Shown here piece after piece: positions 36,505 to 44,717 of a stretch of DNA of 64,000 nucleotides. Under the pieces are notes generated by a model. That model saw only the letters and a list, made by a program, of their open reading frames with translations. It was not told the DNA's origin and searched no databases. Position 1 is the stretch's first letter. Every line of letters begins with the position of its first letter. A program made the position numbers and the translations under genes. Origin of the DNA: Aved-18 sp964606665 (GTDB lineage Bacteria; Cyanobacteriota; Vampirovibrionia; Obscuribacterales; Obscuribacteraceae); the NCBI GenBank assembly GCA_964606665.1, contig CAZSHS010000010.1, positions 1-64,000 of the forward strand, in the 5' to 3' direction.

Positions 36505-37815
36505 TTAGCTTTTGCCTGCCTGAGCATCCGAGTGTTTGAGACGAACAAGCAAAAATTGCTCGGTTCTACTCTTGTCGAAATGGACCAAAATTGGCGCTTG
36601 CTCTTGCATCAAGTTGCCCAGACCACAGTCATAAACGACGGCAGTGTTTTTGCCCACAGTAAATGCCACGCGCTGTGTTTTCTTATCTAAATGACCATGT
36701 ACCTGCTGGTCTTGATCTGTCAGCATATCGTAATAATTACCTGCAATGTCGCCTTTGGCATTGATTGCAAGCTGGAACATAGTGGTCGAATTAGTCTGAT
36801 CTCCTTGAACCAGAGAAAAAACACCAAGTGGTTTAAATTCTGCCTTCTTAGCATTTGCATCGGTCTTGGCTGCAGTCTTGGGATTAAAATCAGCCGGCAC
36901 CGCAGGCGCTACCGCTCCAGAACCAGACGTTAGCATCGGACTTGCATAGTTAGGTGCTGTTGGTCCTTGAGTAGCCAAAGTCTGAGCTTGCGAATAATAC
37001 TGATCGGCTGTGGCTACAGGCTGATCGTTGTAATAGACATTATTATTGTTATAGGTGACAGAACCACCACCACCACCGCCACCATATCCATATAAGAGCG
37101 GTGTCACAGCGGACATAGCAAGCATCCCTGCCATCATGCTCCAGTCAGTAATCATCCAGGCAGTACTTGCACCCCAACCAGCGCCATACCAGCAACCGGG
37201 ATAATGTCCCCACCAACCATGACCATAAAAGTGATCGTAGCCATTAAATCCATTGCGAACTGCCAGTCCGCGATTATTCATATAAGTGGGCGAATAATTG
37301 TAAGTATTGTGTCCGCCTCTAAAAACATTATTACCATTGCCCGAAATGTGGTCAAAACCAAAGCCACCGTTGCGAACTGGATCTATATGACCAGCGCCAC
37401 CAATACCGGTGCCTGCAGGACGATTCCATACACCACTTGTAAAATTACCTCGGTCTATACCGGAGCCACCGTCGAAGCCGCCAGGTCTGGTCCAGACGCC
37501 ACGATTAGGATCTGAATCAATTGTGTTATTACGTCCTATGCCGTTATCGCCGCCTCTGTCAAATCCACCATTATCAAAACCGCCTCTGTCCATGCCGCCA
37601 CGGTCGAAATTTCCTCTATCGAAATTTCCACGGTCAAAGCCTCCACGATCGAATCCACCGCCACCGCGGTCAAATCCACCGCCAAAGCCACCACGCGAGA
37701 AGCCGCCACCAGCGCCACCAAAGCCTCTTGCTTGAGCTTCAAGCACAATTCCCGGAGCCAAAAGTGAAACTCCCAGACTTGCAAGCACTAAAGAAGTGAT
37801 AATTCTGTTTTTCAT
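36505..37815 (-). CDS. Secreted glycine-rich repeat protein
   Basis: 436 residues with a signal peptide (TSLVLASLGVSLLAPGIVLE). Residues 30-110 are a run of short repeats of the type FDRGG/FDRGN, and glycine-rich sequence continues to about 270, with YGGGGGGGSVTYNNNN. The C-terminal 115 residues form a compact domain (LGVFSLVQGDQTNSTTMFQL...) that looks beta-rich. The FDRGG part may be disordered or sticky, as in surface or biofilm proteins. It follows the SnoaL-like gene by 12 bases and is probably cotranscribed. No exact family name is claimed. Confidence 0.7.
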   Translation of the reverse strand: MKNRIITSLVLASLGVSLLAPGIVLEAQARGFGGAGGGFSRGGFGGGFDRGGGGFDRGGFDRGNFDRGNFDRGGMDRGGFDNGGFDRGGDNGIGRNNTIDSDPNRGVWTRPGGFDGGSGIDRGNFTSGVWNRPAGTGIGGAGHIDPVRNGGFGFDHISGNGNNVFRGGHNTYNYSPTYMNNRGLAVRNGFNGYDHFYGHGWWGHYPGCWYGAGWGASTAWMITDWSMMAGMLAMSAVTPLLYGYGGGGGGGSVTYNNNNVYYNDQPVATADQYYSQAQTLATQGPTAPNYASPMLTSGSGAVAPAVPADFNPKTAAKTDANAKKAEFKPLGVFSLVQGDQTNSTTMFQLAINAKGDIAGNYYDMLTDQDQQVHGHLDKKTQRVAFTVGKNTAVVYDCGLGNLMQEQAPILVHFDKSRTEQFLLVRLKHSDAQAGKS

Positions 37816-37827
37816 TTTTCCTATCCC

Positions 37828-38781
37828 TTATTGTGCAAGTACATTGACGCGACTAACTGTAATGCGCTCAGAATCGGGTAAATCCATTCCCTCGAAAACT
37901 CGTTTAGTCGACTGCCAGGTAAATTTGTCTGGAGCATCCAGTTGCCAGCAATTTACGGCAGACAGACGCTGCCCACTGGGAGTAACTCTATTCATACGAC
38001 TTTCCCATGTTTTGCCATGGTTGAACCAGCGCGCTTGACCAAATCCGCCGGTTGAATCGAAAATCCAAGAAACAAGCGCATTTTGAGTGGGGTCAAATCC
38101 AGTGATTTGCATTTCTTCTCGACCTTTACCGCTCTTGTCTTTCAACTCAAAACGTGTGACTAAAAAATTGCTTCCGTTTGCAAATCTAGTAGTGACAGTC
38201 GCCTCACCGTAGTTGCCCTGAGCGTGCCATTCACCAAGCAACCAGGCCATGTCTTTTATGGACAATTGGCTTCTGGCATCAACCTCACCATGATCAGTTG
38301 CGCTGGCAATTTCCCATTTTCCGCCGTTGAGCACGTGCACCACTGTGTACGTGCAAGAAGTTAACGGCTTGCCATCAAGGTCGCTAAAAGTTGCTAACCC
38401 CTTTTCAATAGCAGCAGAATCACCGATTGGTTGAACAGATTGAACTGTAATATCGAGTTTGCCTTTTTTGCGAGAGAAAAAATCTTTGTATTTGTCTTCG
38501 ATTGCTTTTCTACCACTGTATTCCCAACCGTCAGTGTCTATATAAGTACCTTTTTCAGACCACATAGAAGCAATTTTCGCAGCATCACCAGCGGCGAAGG
38601 CTGTTTCATACTCGCTTGCCTGGCTCTTGAAAATATTGTCTAAAGTACTTGACTCGCTTCTCTTTACTTCTGCCTGTGTGGTGGAACCACCTGGCTCCAG
38701 TGCTAAAGTACTCAGTGTGCCAAGCGGACTGAGACTGAGCACAAGCGAGAACATTGCAAGCTTTGCAGTTTTACCGAACAT
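37828..38781 (-). CDS. Exported SnoaL-like (SgcJ/EcaC-type) protein with a second C-terminal domain
   Basis: 317 residues. A signal peptide (LAMFSLVLSLSPLGTLSTLA) is followed by an NTF2/SnoaL fold (about 45-165) with EYETAFAAGDAAKIASMWSE and YSGRKAIEDKYKDFF. A second beta-rich domain (about 175-315) has WLLGEWHAQGNYGEATVTTR. The N-terminal domain type is used by many small binding proteins or isomerases; the substrate is unknown. AAGGAG lies upstream of the ATG. It is divergent from the metalloprotease gene with only 33 bases between starts. Confidence 0.82.
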   Translation of the reverse strand: MFGKTAKLAMFSLVLSLSPLGTLSTLALEPGGSTTQAEVKRSESSTLDNIFKSQASEYETAFAAGDAAKIASMWSEKGTYIDTDGWEYSGRKAIEDKYKDFFSRKKGKLDITVQSVQPIGDSAAIEKGLATFSDLDGKPLTSCTYTVVHVLNGGKWEIASATDHGEVDARSQLSIKDMAWLLGEWHAQGNYGEATVTTRFANGSNFLVTRFELKDKSGKGREEMQITGFDPTQNALVSWIFDSTGGFGQARWFNHGKTWESRMNRVTPSGQRLSAVNCWQLDAPDKFTWQSTKRVFEGMDLPDSERITVSRVNVLAQ

Positions 38782-38814
38782 AACTTTAGAACTCCTTAGA
38801 ACTCACATCTAAAA

Positions 38815-39864
38815 ATGTATTTGAAGAATTTTAGCAGTCTTAAGCGTTTAATATTTATCTTCTTCGCCTTTCTGGCTTTGAGCAGCTCTTTGCCTAACGT
38901 TCCTGTTTTTGCCGGTCAATCTCGTCCTTTCAATTTAGAAAATGAAAAGAGGAGCGCATTTAGTCTTCTTGAATCCAAAAGATTTAAAGAAGCGGCACTT
39001 TTATTTAACCGATGCGGTGCACTCGATCCAAACGACCCTTCGGTTCAATATTATTTAGGCATCAGTTCGCTTTACGCAGACGACTTTAAAACGGCTGAAC
39101 ATGCCTTTTGTCGCACCGTAGTGATGACCAGTGAGGACAACACATTTGCAAAAAATGCACTGCTTTATTTGAAAAAATATCAACAATTCAAAGCTATGAT
39201 TCCATACAGTCAGGCAGGCCCCACCGGCTTGTCACGCTGGAATCGCTCTGGAGCGCCAATAAAAATTCATGTTACAAACGGCTTGAAATTTCCAAAAGGA
39301 TATTCTGGCGCAGACATGACTGTCGACACTTGTAAAAAGCTTTATCCGTATTTGATGAAGCCTGAATTTTTTAAAAAGCTTTCAACAGCAAACGATTATA
39401 GAGGCGAATATAAATCGGCAGTGATGACAGGCATCAACGCCTGGTCTTCGATTTTGCGTGATAGTCAAATCAAGTTTCAATACACAGACGATCCTTGTAA
39501 AGCCGATATCTTATTTGTTTGGTGCGAAGAAGAAGGACGTGGTGCAGTAGGCAGAACTTATTATCCTTGGCAGGGCGTGAAAAATGCTCGCATCATTGTT
39601 CATATTGAGACCAAATTTGCGAAAAACTGGGGCAATTATGGTTCGCGCGAGATCACTCATACTGCCATGCATGAATTCGGACATGCTCTTGGTTTGCAAA
39701 ATCACTCGCACAATTCAAACGATGCAATGTTTGATCATGGCGCACCAGTGGACGAAAATGATTCTTATAGAGCCTCTCGATATAATCGCCCTTCTATAAA
39801 CGACTTCGTTACTCTGCGTGCTCTTTATGAGCTTCCAACCAGTGAATTGTACAAACCATTTTAA
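38815..39864 (+). CDS. Secreted zinc metalloprotease (matrixin-like) with N-terminal TPR-like region
   Basis: 349 residues. A signal peptide (RLIFIFFAFLALSSSLPNVP) leads to TPR-like helices (about 45-120, SLLESKRFKEAALLFNRCGALDP). The protease domain begins around 145 and carries HEFGHALGLQNHSH, the HExxHxxGxxH zinc motif of metzincins, with a likely Met-turn AMFD nearby. It is probably a peptidase acting outside the inner membrane. The next gene starts directly after the stop (TAAATG), so the two are coupled. The ribosome site before ATG 38815 is weak. Confidence 0.85.
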   Translation: MYLKNFSSLKRLIFIFFAFLALSSSLPNVPVFAGQSRPFNLENEKRSAFSLLESKRFKEAALLFNRCGALDPNDPSVQYYLGISSLYADDFKTAEHAFCRTVVMTSEDNTFAKNALLYLKKYQQFKAMIPYSQAGPTGLSRWNRSGAPIKIHVTNGLKFPKGYSGADMTVDTCKKLYPYLMKPEFFKKLSTANDYRGEYKSAVMTGINAWSSILRDSQIKFQYTDDPCKADILFVWCEEEGRGAVGRTYYPWQGVKNARIIVHIETKFAKNWGNYGSREITHTAMHEFGHALGLQNHSHNSNDAMFDHGAPVDENDSYRASRYNRPSINDFVTLRALYELPTSELYKPF

Positions 39865-40572
39865 ATGAGCTTGACACCATATACGGTTAACTATAAAAGG
39901 GCTGGAGATATATTTCCACCTCCACAATCTGCATCTCGCATCGTCAACTGGGACCTCAAAGTAAAAAACGTAAATGCACTTGCCGACTGGCTCGATGCTG
40001 AAAAGTTCACTGGTGTTTTAAAAGCGAGTTTTGACCATAAAAAATATCGAGGTGCACTGCTCTTGTACGCCGGTTGGTGCGTAGGAGCGTTGTATGCAGG
40101 TCTAGATCAAGAAGCGATAAAGCACACGCATAAAGCGCTCCCGGTCTTGTTGACTGAGCTAAATAAAGATGACTCTGCACAAATTCAAATTTATGACTTA
40201 CCAGATGAGATTGTGTTACCCTTTTCATCGGCTTTCATCGGACAATTTATGGAACCCGCTCAAATAGCTAGTCCAAGCCAAATGGCAAAGTTTTTTATTG
40301 ATCATATAAAAGACTTGCCCAGACACTGTCTCATCACGATTAAAACGCTGAGCCAAAGTACAAGCGAGTTGTGTCTAGTCTATTTTTATTGGGGCAAAAT
40401 TAGCGGTCATTTTTTAGTTGAGCGCCAAGAATTTTCATTCGATTCTCAGTTTCCAGAATATGTTCTGAGCGGGGCGCTTGAGGCGAAAATTCATCTGAGT
40501 ATACTCTCACCTGAGATAGATGGAGTCTATAGCGGCAGCACTCGATTTGGTTTTCCCTTAGTCATCACGTAG
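39865..40572 (+). CDS. Unknown protein coupled to the metalloprotease
   Basis: 235 residues, soluble, with no signal peptide. The ATG follows directly on the protease stop. The part LADWLDAEKFTGVLKASFDH plus GALLLYAGWCVGALYAG resembles a PATAN/DUF4388-type fold (WL....FTG.L......GALLL..G....A.Y..G), which is found in regulatory proteins; this is only a pattern impression. The C-terminal half is an alpha/beta domain with no motif I recognise. A role as partner or regulator of the protease is possible. Confidence 0.55.
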   Translation: MSLTPYTVNYKRAGDIFPPPQSASRIVNWDLKVKNVNALADWLDAEKFTGVLKASFDHKKYRGALLLYAGWCVGALYAGLDQEAIKHTHKALPVLLTELNKDDSAQIQIYDLPDEIVLPFSSAFIGQFMEPAQIASPSQMAKFFIDHIKDLPRHCLITIKTLSQSTSELCLVYFYWGKISGHFLVERQEFSFDSQFPEYVLSGALEAKIHLSILSPEIDGVYSGSTRFGFPLVIT

Positions 40573-40662
40573 TCAAGCACTCAATAACCAGAACCTAGCC
40601 CAGTCACAAAATCGCTACATCAAGCATGATAAAATCGCTGTCTATCACAAGTGAGACTAAAA

Positions 40663-41592
40663 ATGCTTTTGAAGACAAAAATATCTGTTTTAGTTACCGC
40701 TTTACAAAGCGTATTTCTGTTTAATTCAAGTCCCGCCTTCAGTGCTCAAATGTCTTTTCAAGATTTGATCGACCGTGGCTCGAACGAATTTGTTGAAGGC
40801 AATTTGCCTCAAGCCAGAAAAACACTGGAAGAGGCAATGGATGCAGCGCAGAAATTCGGTGATAAAGATCCACGCCGCGCAGTAGTGCTCAATCAGTTAG
40901 GTATGGTGCTGTTCGAACTTGGCGAATTCAGAAAGTCGCACGAATTTTTCAAACAAGCTCTTTTGATTCGCGACAAAGAATTGGGCTCTAATAATTTGTC
41001 TACAGCCGAAAGTATGGTGCGTCTAGCTTCTTCTAGTGCAGCTCTTGGTGACAATGAAGAAGCAGAAAAACTTTTACGCAAAGCACTTCGCATCATGGAG
41101 AATTCCAGAAATTGCTCGCCCGATGAAAAAATTATAGCTACTCAGCATTTATCCAATGTTTTGGACAATTTAGAACTAGCCAAAGAATCTCTCTTCTTGC
41201 AAAAACAAGTAGTCGAATCGCGCCGCAAACTGCCTAAAGATCCTGAGCTAGGCACTGCCTATACTAGCCTCGGTAACTGGTATATCAAGCACAATGAAAT
41301 AGGCAAGGCCAAAAAAGCATTTGAAGAGGCGCTTGCAGCAGACCAGGCGGTTCTGGGCTCACATCACCGTAATGTAGCTCGCGATTTAAATAACGTTGCC
41401 GGAATTTTTTCTTTGCAAGGCAAGAATGAAAAAGCGTTGCAGATGCTCAAACAGTCACTTGCAATTCAGAAAGATTCGACTGGAATTGAAAGCACTCAGT
41501 TCAATGATTGTCTTGAAAATATCAAAAAAGTCCTGCGCAAATTAGGGCGCAAGGACGAAATATCCAAACTAGAACAAGAATACAAAAACTAA
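40663..41592 (+). CDS. Exported tetratricopeptide repeat protein
   Basis: 309 residues from ATG 40663; an in-frame GTG lies at 40651. The signal peptide is ISVLVTALQSVFLFNSSPAF. At least five TPR units of the 42-residue kinesin-light-chain type follow, for example VVLNQLGMVLFELGEFRKSH, ESMVRLASSSAALGDNEEAE and ARDLNNVAGIFSLQGKNEKA. It most likely scaffolds protein-protein contacts in the periplasm. It is followed 1 base later by the DapB-like gene, although the two products work in different compartments. Confidence 0.85.
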   Translation: MLLKTKISVLVTALQSVFLFNSSPAFSAQMSFQDLIDRGSNEFVEGNLPQARKTLEEAMDAAQKFGDKDPRRAVVLNQLGMVLFELGEFRKSHEFFKQALLIRDKELGSNNLSTAESMVRLASSSAALGDNEEAEKLLRKALRIMENSRNCSPDEKIIATQHLSNVLDNLELAKESLFLQKQVVESRRKLPKDPELGTAYTSLGNWYIKHNEIGKAKKAFEEALAADQAVLGSHHRNVARDLNNVAGIFSLQGKNEKALQMLKQSLAIQKDSTGIESTQFNDCLENIKKVLRKLGRKDEISKLEQEYKN

Positions 41593-41593
41593 A

Positions 41594-42388
41594 ATGACTG
41601 AAAATAAAATTCGCCTTTGCATTGCAGGAATCACAGGATGGACTGGAAGTGAAATCGGTAAAGCAGTAATCTTAGCGCGAGACTTCGAGCTATTAAGTGC
41701 AGTTTCGCGCAAAAGCGCCGGTCAAAAATTTAAACATGCCTCAATCTATGCTACCGTGGAAGAAGCCTTAAGCCTTGATTCAGTTGATGTTTTAATCGAC
41801 TACACAAGCGCACTTTCAATCAAAGATCATGTACACCAAGCGCTAGATAATGACGTAAATGTAGTCATAGGAAGTTCGGGACTTTCAGGCGAAGATTTCG
41901 AGGAAATCGAAAGAAAAGCGCGCAAAAAAGATCTTGGTGTTATAGCCAGCGGCAATTTTTCTATCACTGCCGCACTCGCCAAGCGATTTTCGCTCATGGC
42001 TGCAAATCACATTCCCCATTTTGAAGTAATAGATTACTCGTACGCTGAAAAAATCGATGCACCAAGTGGAACCGCGCGAGAATTAGCCGAAGAACTATCC
42101 CAAGTACAAGAAAATAAAATGGCTATATCTGTAGATGACATCAAAGGCTACAAAGAAGCTCGCGGTGCTCAAATAAAAGGAACACCTGTGCATAGTTTGC
42201 GCCTACCTGGATTTGTATTGTCTTTTGAATCAATTTTCGGACTGCCAGACGAGCGCCTCACAATTAGACACGACGCCGGTTCGAGCGCTAGACCCTATGT
42301 TGATGGCACTCTTCTAGCAGCACGCATGGTCACAAAAACAAAGGGACTGGTTCGCGGTCTGGATAATTTGCTATTTGGTCAGTTATAA
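41594..42388 (+). CDS. DapB-like reductase lacking the catalytic histidine pair
   Basis: 264 residues. The dinucleotide-binding start is GITGWTGSEIG, then SLDSVDVLIDYTS and SGNFSITAALAK, and a DapB C-terminal domain with DAPSGTARELAEEL, HSLRLPGFVLSFESIFG and ERLTIRHDAGSS. In true 4-hydroxy-tetrahydrodipicolinate reductases the motif is EAHHxxKxDAPSGT. Here it reads DYSYAEKIDAPSGT, so both histidines are lost (S and Y) while the lysine and PSGT loop remain. It may be a diverged subfamily with another substrate rather than lysine-pathway DapB. Downstream GNAT gene is 8 bases away. Confidence 0.8.
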   Translation: MTENKIRLCIAGITGWTGSEIGKAVILARDFELLSAVSRKSAGQKFKHASIYATVEEALSLDSVDVLIDYTSALSIKDHVHQALDNDVNVVIGSSGLSGEDFEEIERKARKKDLGVIASGNFSITAALAKRFSLMAANHIPHFEVIDYSYAEKIDAPSGTARELAEELSQVQENKMAISVDDIKGYKEARGAQIKGTPVHSLRLPGFVLSFESIFGLPDERLTIRHDAGSSARPYVDGTLLAARMVTKTKGLVRGLDNLLFGQL

Positions 42389-42396
42389 AAACTGTT

Positions 42397-42903
42397 ATGA
42401 AAAAGCTTTTTAAAATAATTCCGTTTACTAAAAGCGAAGAAGAGTTCGTTTCTTTGCATAAAATTTTCCAGGAGATAAACGTACAAGGCGACTCGTTTCC
42501 ATATCCAGTCGATACTACTCTTGAAAAATTCAAACAAATCTGGTGTCAGCAGGACAGCATAAGTTACATTGCCAGAGAAATAGAATCAGATACCATAAGT
42601 GGTGCTTACTTTATCAAGCCACAATGGCCTGGACGCGGTGCTCATGTAGCGACAGCCACTTATATGGTGGCACATTCGGTGAGAGGAAACGGTCTTGGCA
42701 GACAGCTTGGCGTACATTCGCTTGAATTTGCCAAAGTCGAAAACTACAAAGCGATGCAGTTTAACTATGTCATATCAACTAATATTCAGGCTGTAAATCT
42801 CTGGAAAAGCCTTGGTTTTAACATCGTCGGTACATTGCCCAAAGTATTCGATCACGACAGGCATGGAAAAGTAGACGCTTTTGTCATGTTCAAACACTTA
42901 TAG
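42397..42903 (+). CDS. GNAT-family N-acetyltransferase
   Basis: 168 residues. The acetyl-CoA site is HSVRGNGLGRQLG (R/Q-x-x-G-x-G), followed by helix HSLEFAKVENYKAMQFNYV and the end strand AVNLWKSLGFNIVGTLP. The substrate cannot be told. It is on the same strand as the DapB-like gene and 8 bases behind it, which makes a shared biosynthetic or modification step possible. The 3' end stands 3 bases from the convergent TPR gene. Confidence 0.9.
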   Translation: MKKLFKIIPFTKSEEEFVSLHKIFQEINVQGDSFPYPVDTTLEKFKQIWCQQDSISYIAREIESDTISGAYFIKPQWPGRGAHVATATYMVAHSVRGNGLGRQLGVHSLEFAKVENYKAMQFNYVISTNIQAVNLWKSLGFNIVGTLPKVFDHDRHGKVDAFVMFKHL

Positions 42904-42906
42904 AGA

Positions 42907-44574
42907 CTAAATGGATGCTTTTATAGCAAATTTCTGTATTTCTACAAACGACTCGTCTTTATCCAAAGCTGAAATCCTATCTAGATACATGAGCGCCTTT
43001 TCTTTGTGACCTTGACGGAGTTCCAGTTCAGCCAGGTGACGAAGTGCGTTTATGTAATCAGGATTAATTGCGATCGCTTTGTCGAGAAAAAATTTGGCTT
43101 GATCAAATTTCCCAAGTTTTATATAGAGCGAACCTAGATTTCCATAGGGCCATTCGAACTGAGGATAGTTAGTTATACAATCTTTGAAAGCTTCGATTGC
43201 TTGGTCGGTTTTGCGCGTTGCCATCAAATTGTATCCTTTGATGTTCATTCGCTCAGCATCTTTTGAAATTGGATAAACTGGCAAATGAGTTCTAATATAA
43301 AGCTTTGCCTTTTCTCTGGTTTTCTTATCGAAAGCTTGAGCTTTAATCATTGCCTCTCTGGCTTTCTCTGTCCAACCGTAGGCTTTATACAAAACGCCCT
43401 GTTGATAATAATTATCTCCATTGTCAAACTCAATTTTTTTCGTCATATCAGGTTGCATTGAAGAAATACAAAAGGGCAGCATCACCAAATACAATACCAA
43501 TGGGGCAATAGTCCAGTAGGCTGCTTTAGACTTAATCAAACTAGTGGCACCATTAACGATACCAACTACCCGACCCGCTGCATCGATGTAGGCGCTGCCA
43601 TAAATCGGCTCGCCACAAGGAACTTTGTTGAACGATTCTAGCAGGAGACTTGCTTGCAACGAATCTCTGCCATCTTGAAAAACGACTTTCACTTTTGAAA
43701 TTTTTGGATTTACAAATGCCAGGATGCCACGTTTGAGCAAGGTAAACTGACAATCAACTTTCTGCAGAGATTCTTTCATGCGAGCTAATTTCATACTTTC
43801 AAAAAGATCGGCTAACAAATACAAAAGCGATGCGATCGCAGTGACAGACAAAATCGCTTTGGAATGCTCAGAAAACATATTCAGATTTAAACTAATCGGC
43901 GATAAAAACAATAGATACGCAACAGTTATAGTTGCAAGCGACGTAATTTTTCCTCTCACACGCCGCTCTAAAAATTTCGACTTATCGCTAAATCCAAAAA
44001 TAGATTGTACAAGTCCAAGTTCGTTTGGTTGCTCGAGCAATAAACCATAAGGTGTGTCGAACACTCTTGGCATTGGATTAGATTTTGGCTCGCCGTACAT
44101 TTCAACTTGAGTACTTTGGGCAATCAGATTAAACAAGTTTTGCGGTTTCTGGTGCGAGACCAGTTTGAAACTTTCCTGACTGCCATCGTCGTATGTGACG
44201 AGGCCATCTAATAGAGTGCCACCATTTAAACGAAGTTTGCTCTGACGCATGTTCAAATCAAGCAGGACTTTGCTAGGCAAACTCGAATTGAGTAACGTTT
44301 GCGCGCGCCTGACATAAGCAAGACCACCAGCCAGTATTAATGGTCCAAGCAAGGCAAAAAGAATGCCGTGCAGACAAACAAGCATGTATGCGAGCAAAAT
44401 TAATATCTGCGCGTCAAGCACTCCGCCAGCGAAACTGAATTGAAGAGTAGCCGCTCGCGCATAAGTCCAAAATGGAATGGCAAGAAGAAAAGTTCCACCA
44501 AGTAAATAGCGTAAGCCCTGAATTACAAAACTGCGACGAAGAGGAGATAGATCCTTATCAATTCTGTTTTTCAT
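42907..44574 (-). CDS. Inner-membrane protein with C-terminal TPR domain
   Basis: 555 residues. The N-terminal half has a pair of membrane helices (about 15-80), a soluble domain (about 85-205), another pair (about 208-260), a second soluble domain and a last helix (about 355-373, IAPLVLYLVMLPFCIS). The C-terminal 160 residues are TPRs (YGWTEKAREAMIKAQAFD, DQAIEAFKDCITNYPQFEWP, FDQAKFFLDKAIAINPDYI). No enzyme motif is seen. It holds the only two GCGATCGC octamers I found in the window. Function unknown, probably assembly or scaffold. Confidence 0.7.
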   Translation of the reverse strand: MKNRIDKDLSPLRRSFVIQGLRYLLGGTFLLAIPFWTYARAATLQFSFAGGVLDAQILILLAYMLVCLHGILFALLGPLILAGGLAYVRRAQTLLNSSLPSKVLLDLNMRQSKLRLNGGTLLDGLVTYDDGSQESFKLVSHQKPQNLFNLIAQSTQVEMYGEPKSNPMPRVFDTPYGLLLEQPNELGLVQSIFGFSDKSKFLERRVRGKITSLATITVAYLLFLSPISLNLNMFSEHSKAILSVTAIASLLYLLADLFESMKLARMKESLQKVDCQFTLLKRGILAFVNPKISKVKVVFQDGRDSLQASLLLESFNKVPCGEPIYGSAYIDAAGRVVGIVNGATSLIKSKAAYWTIAPLVLYLVMLPFCISSMQPDMTKKIEFDNGDNYYQQGVLYKAYGWTEKAREAMIKAQAFDKKTREKAKLYIRTHLPVYPISKDAERMNIKGYNLMATRKTDQAIEAFKDCITNYPQFEWPYGNLGSLYIKLGKFDQAKFFLDKAIAINPDYINALRHLAELELRQGHKEKALMYLDRISALDKDESFVEIQKFAIKASI

Positions 44575-44717
44575 TCCGCACTATCCACTTTATATAAAGA
44601 ACGTATTAGAAGCGACTAATTTTCAGCATAACAGAGATGTTACTATTTATCACATATACAAACGGAATCCAGCTCCATCCTTGTTCCAATCCTTATTTAA
44701 GGGGGGTTTTAATCGAA

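Noticed and set aside
37204..37799. Long open frames opposite the glycine-rich gene
   Set aside because: They are by-products of the repetitive, GC-rich repeat codons on the other strand; proline-rich nonsense without start signals.
43070..43839. Two GCGATCGC octamers (HIP1, the cyanobacterial palindrome) at 43070-43077 and 43832-43839
   Set aside because: Only two in 64 kb, against roughly 0.5 expected at this base composition, and both in one gene; not the strong enrichment seen in HIP1-rich cyanobacteria.
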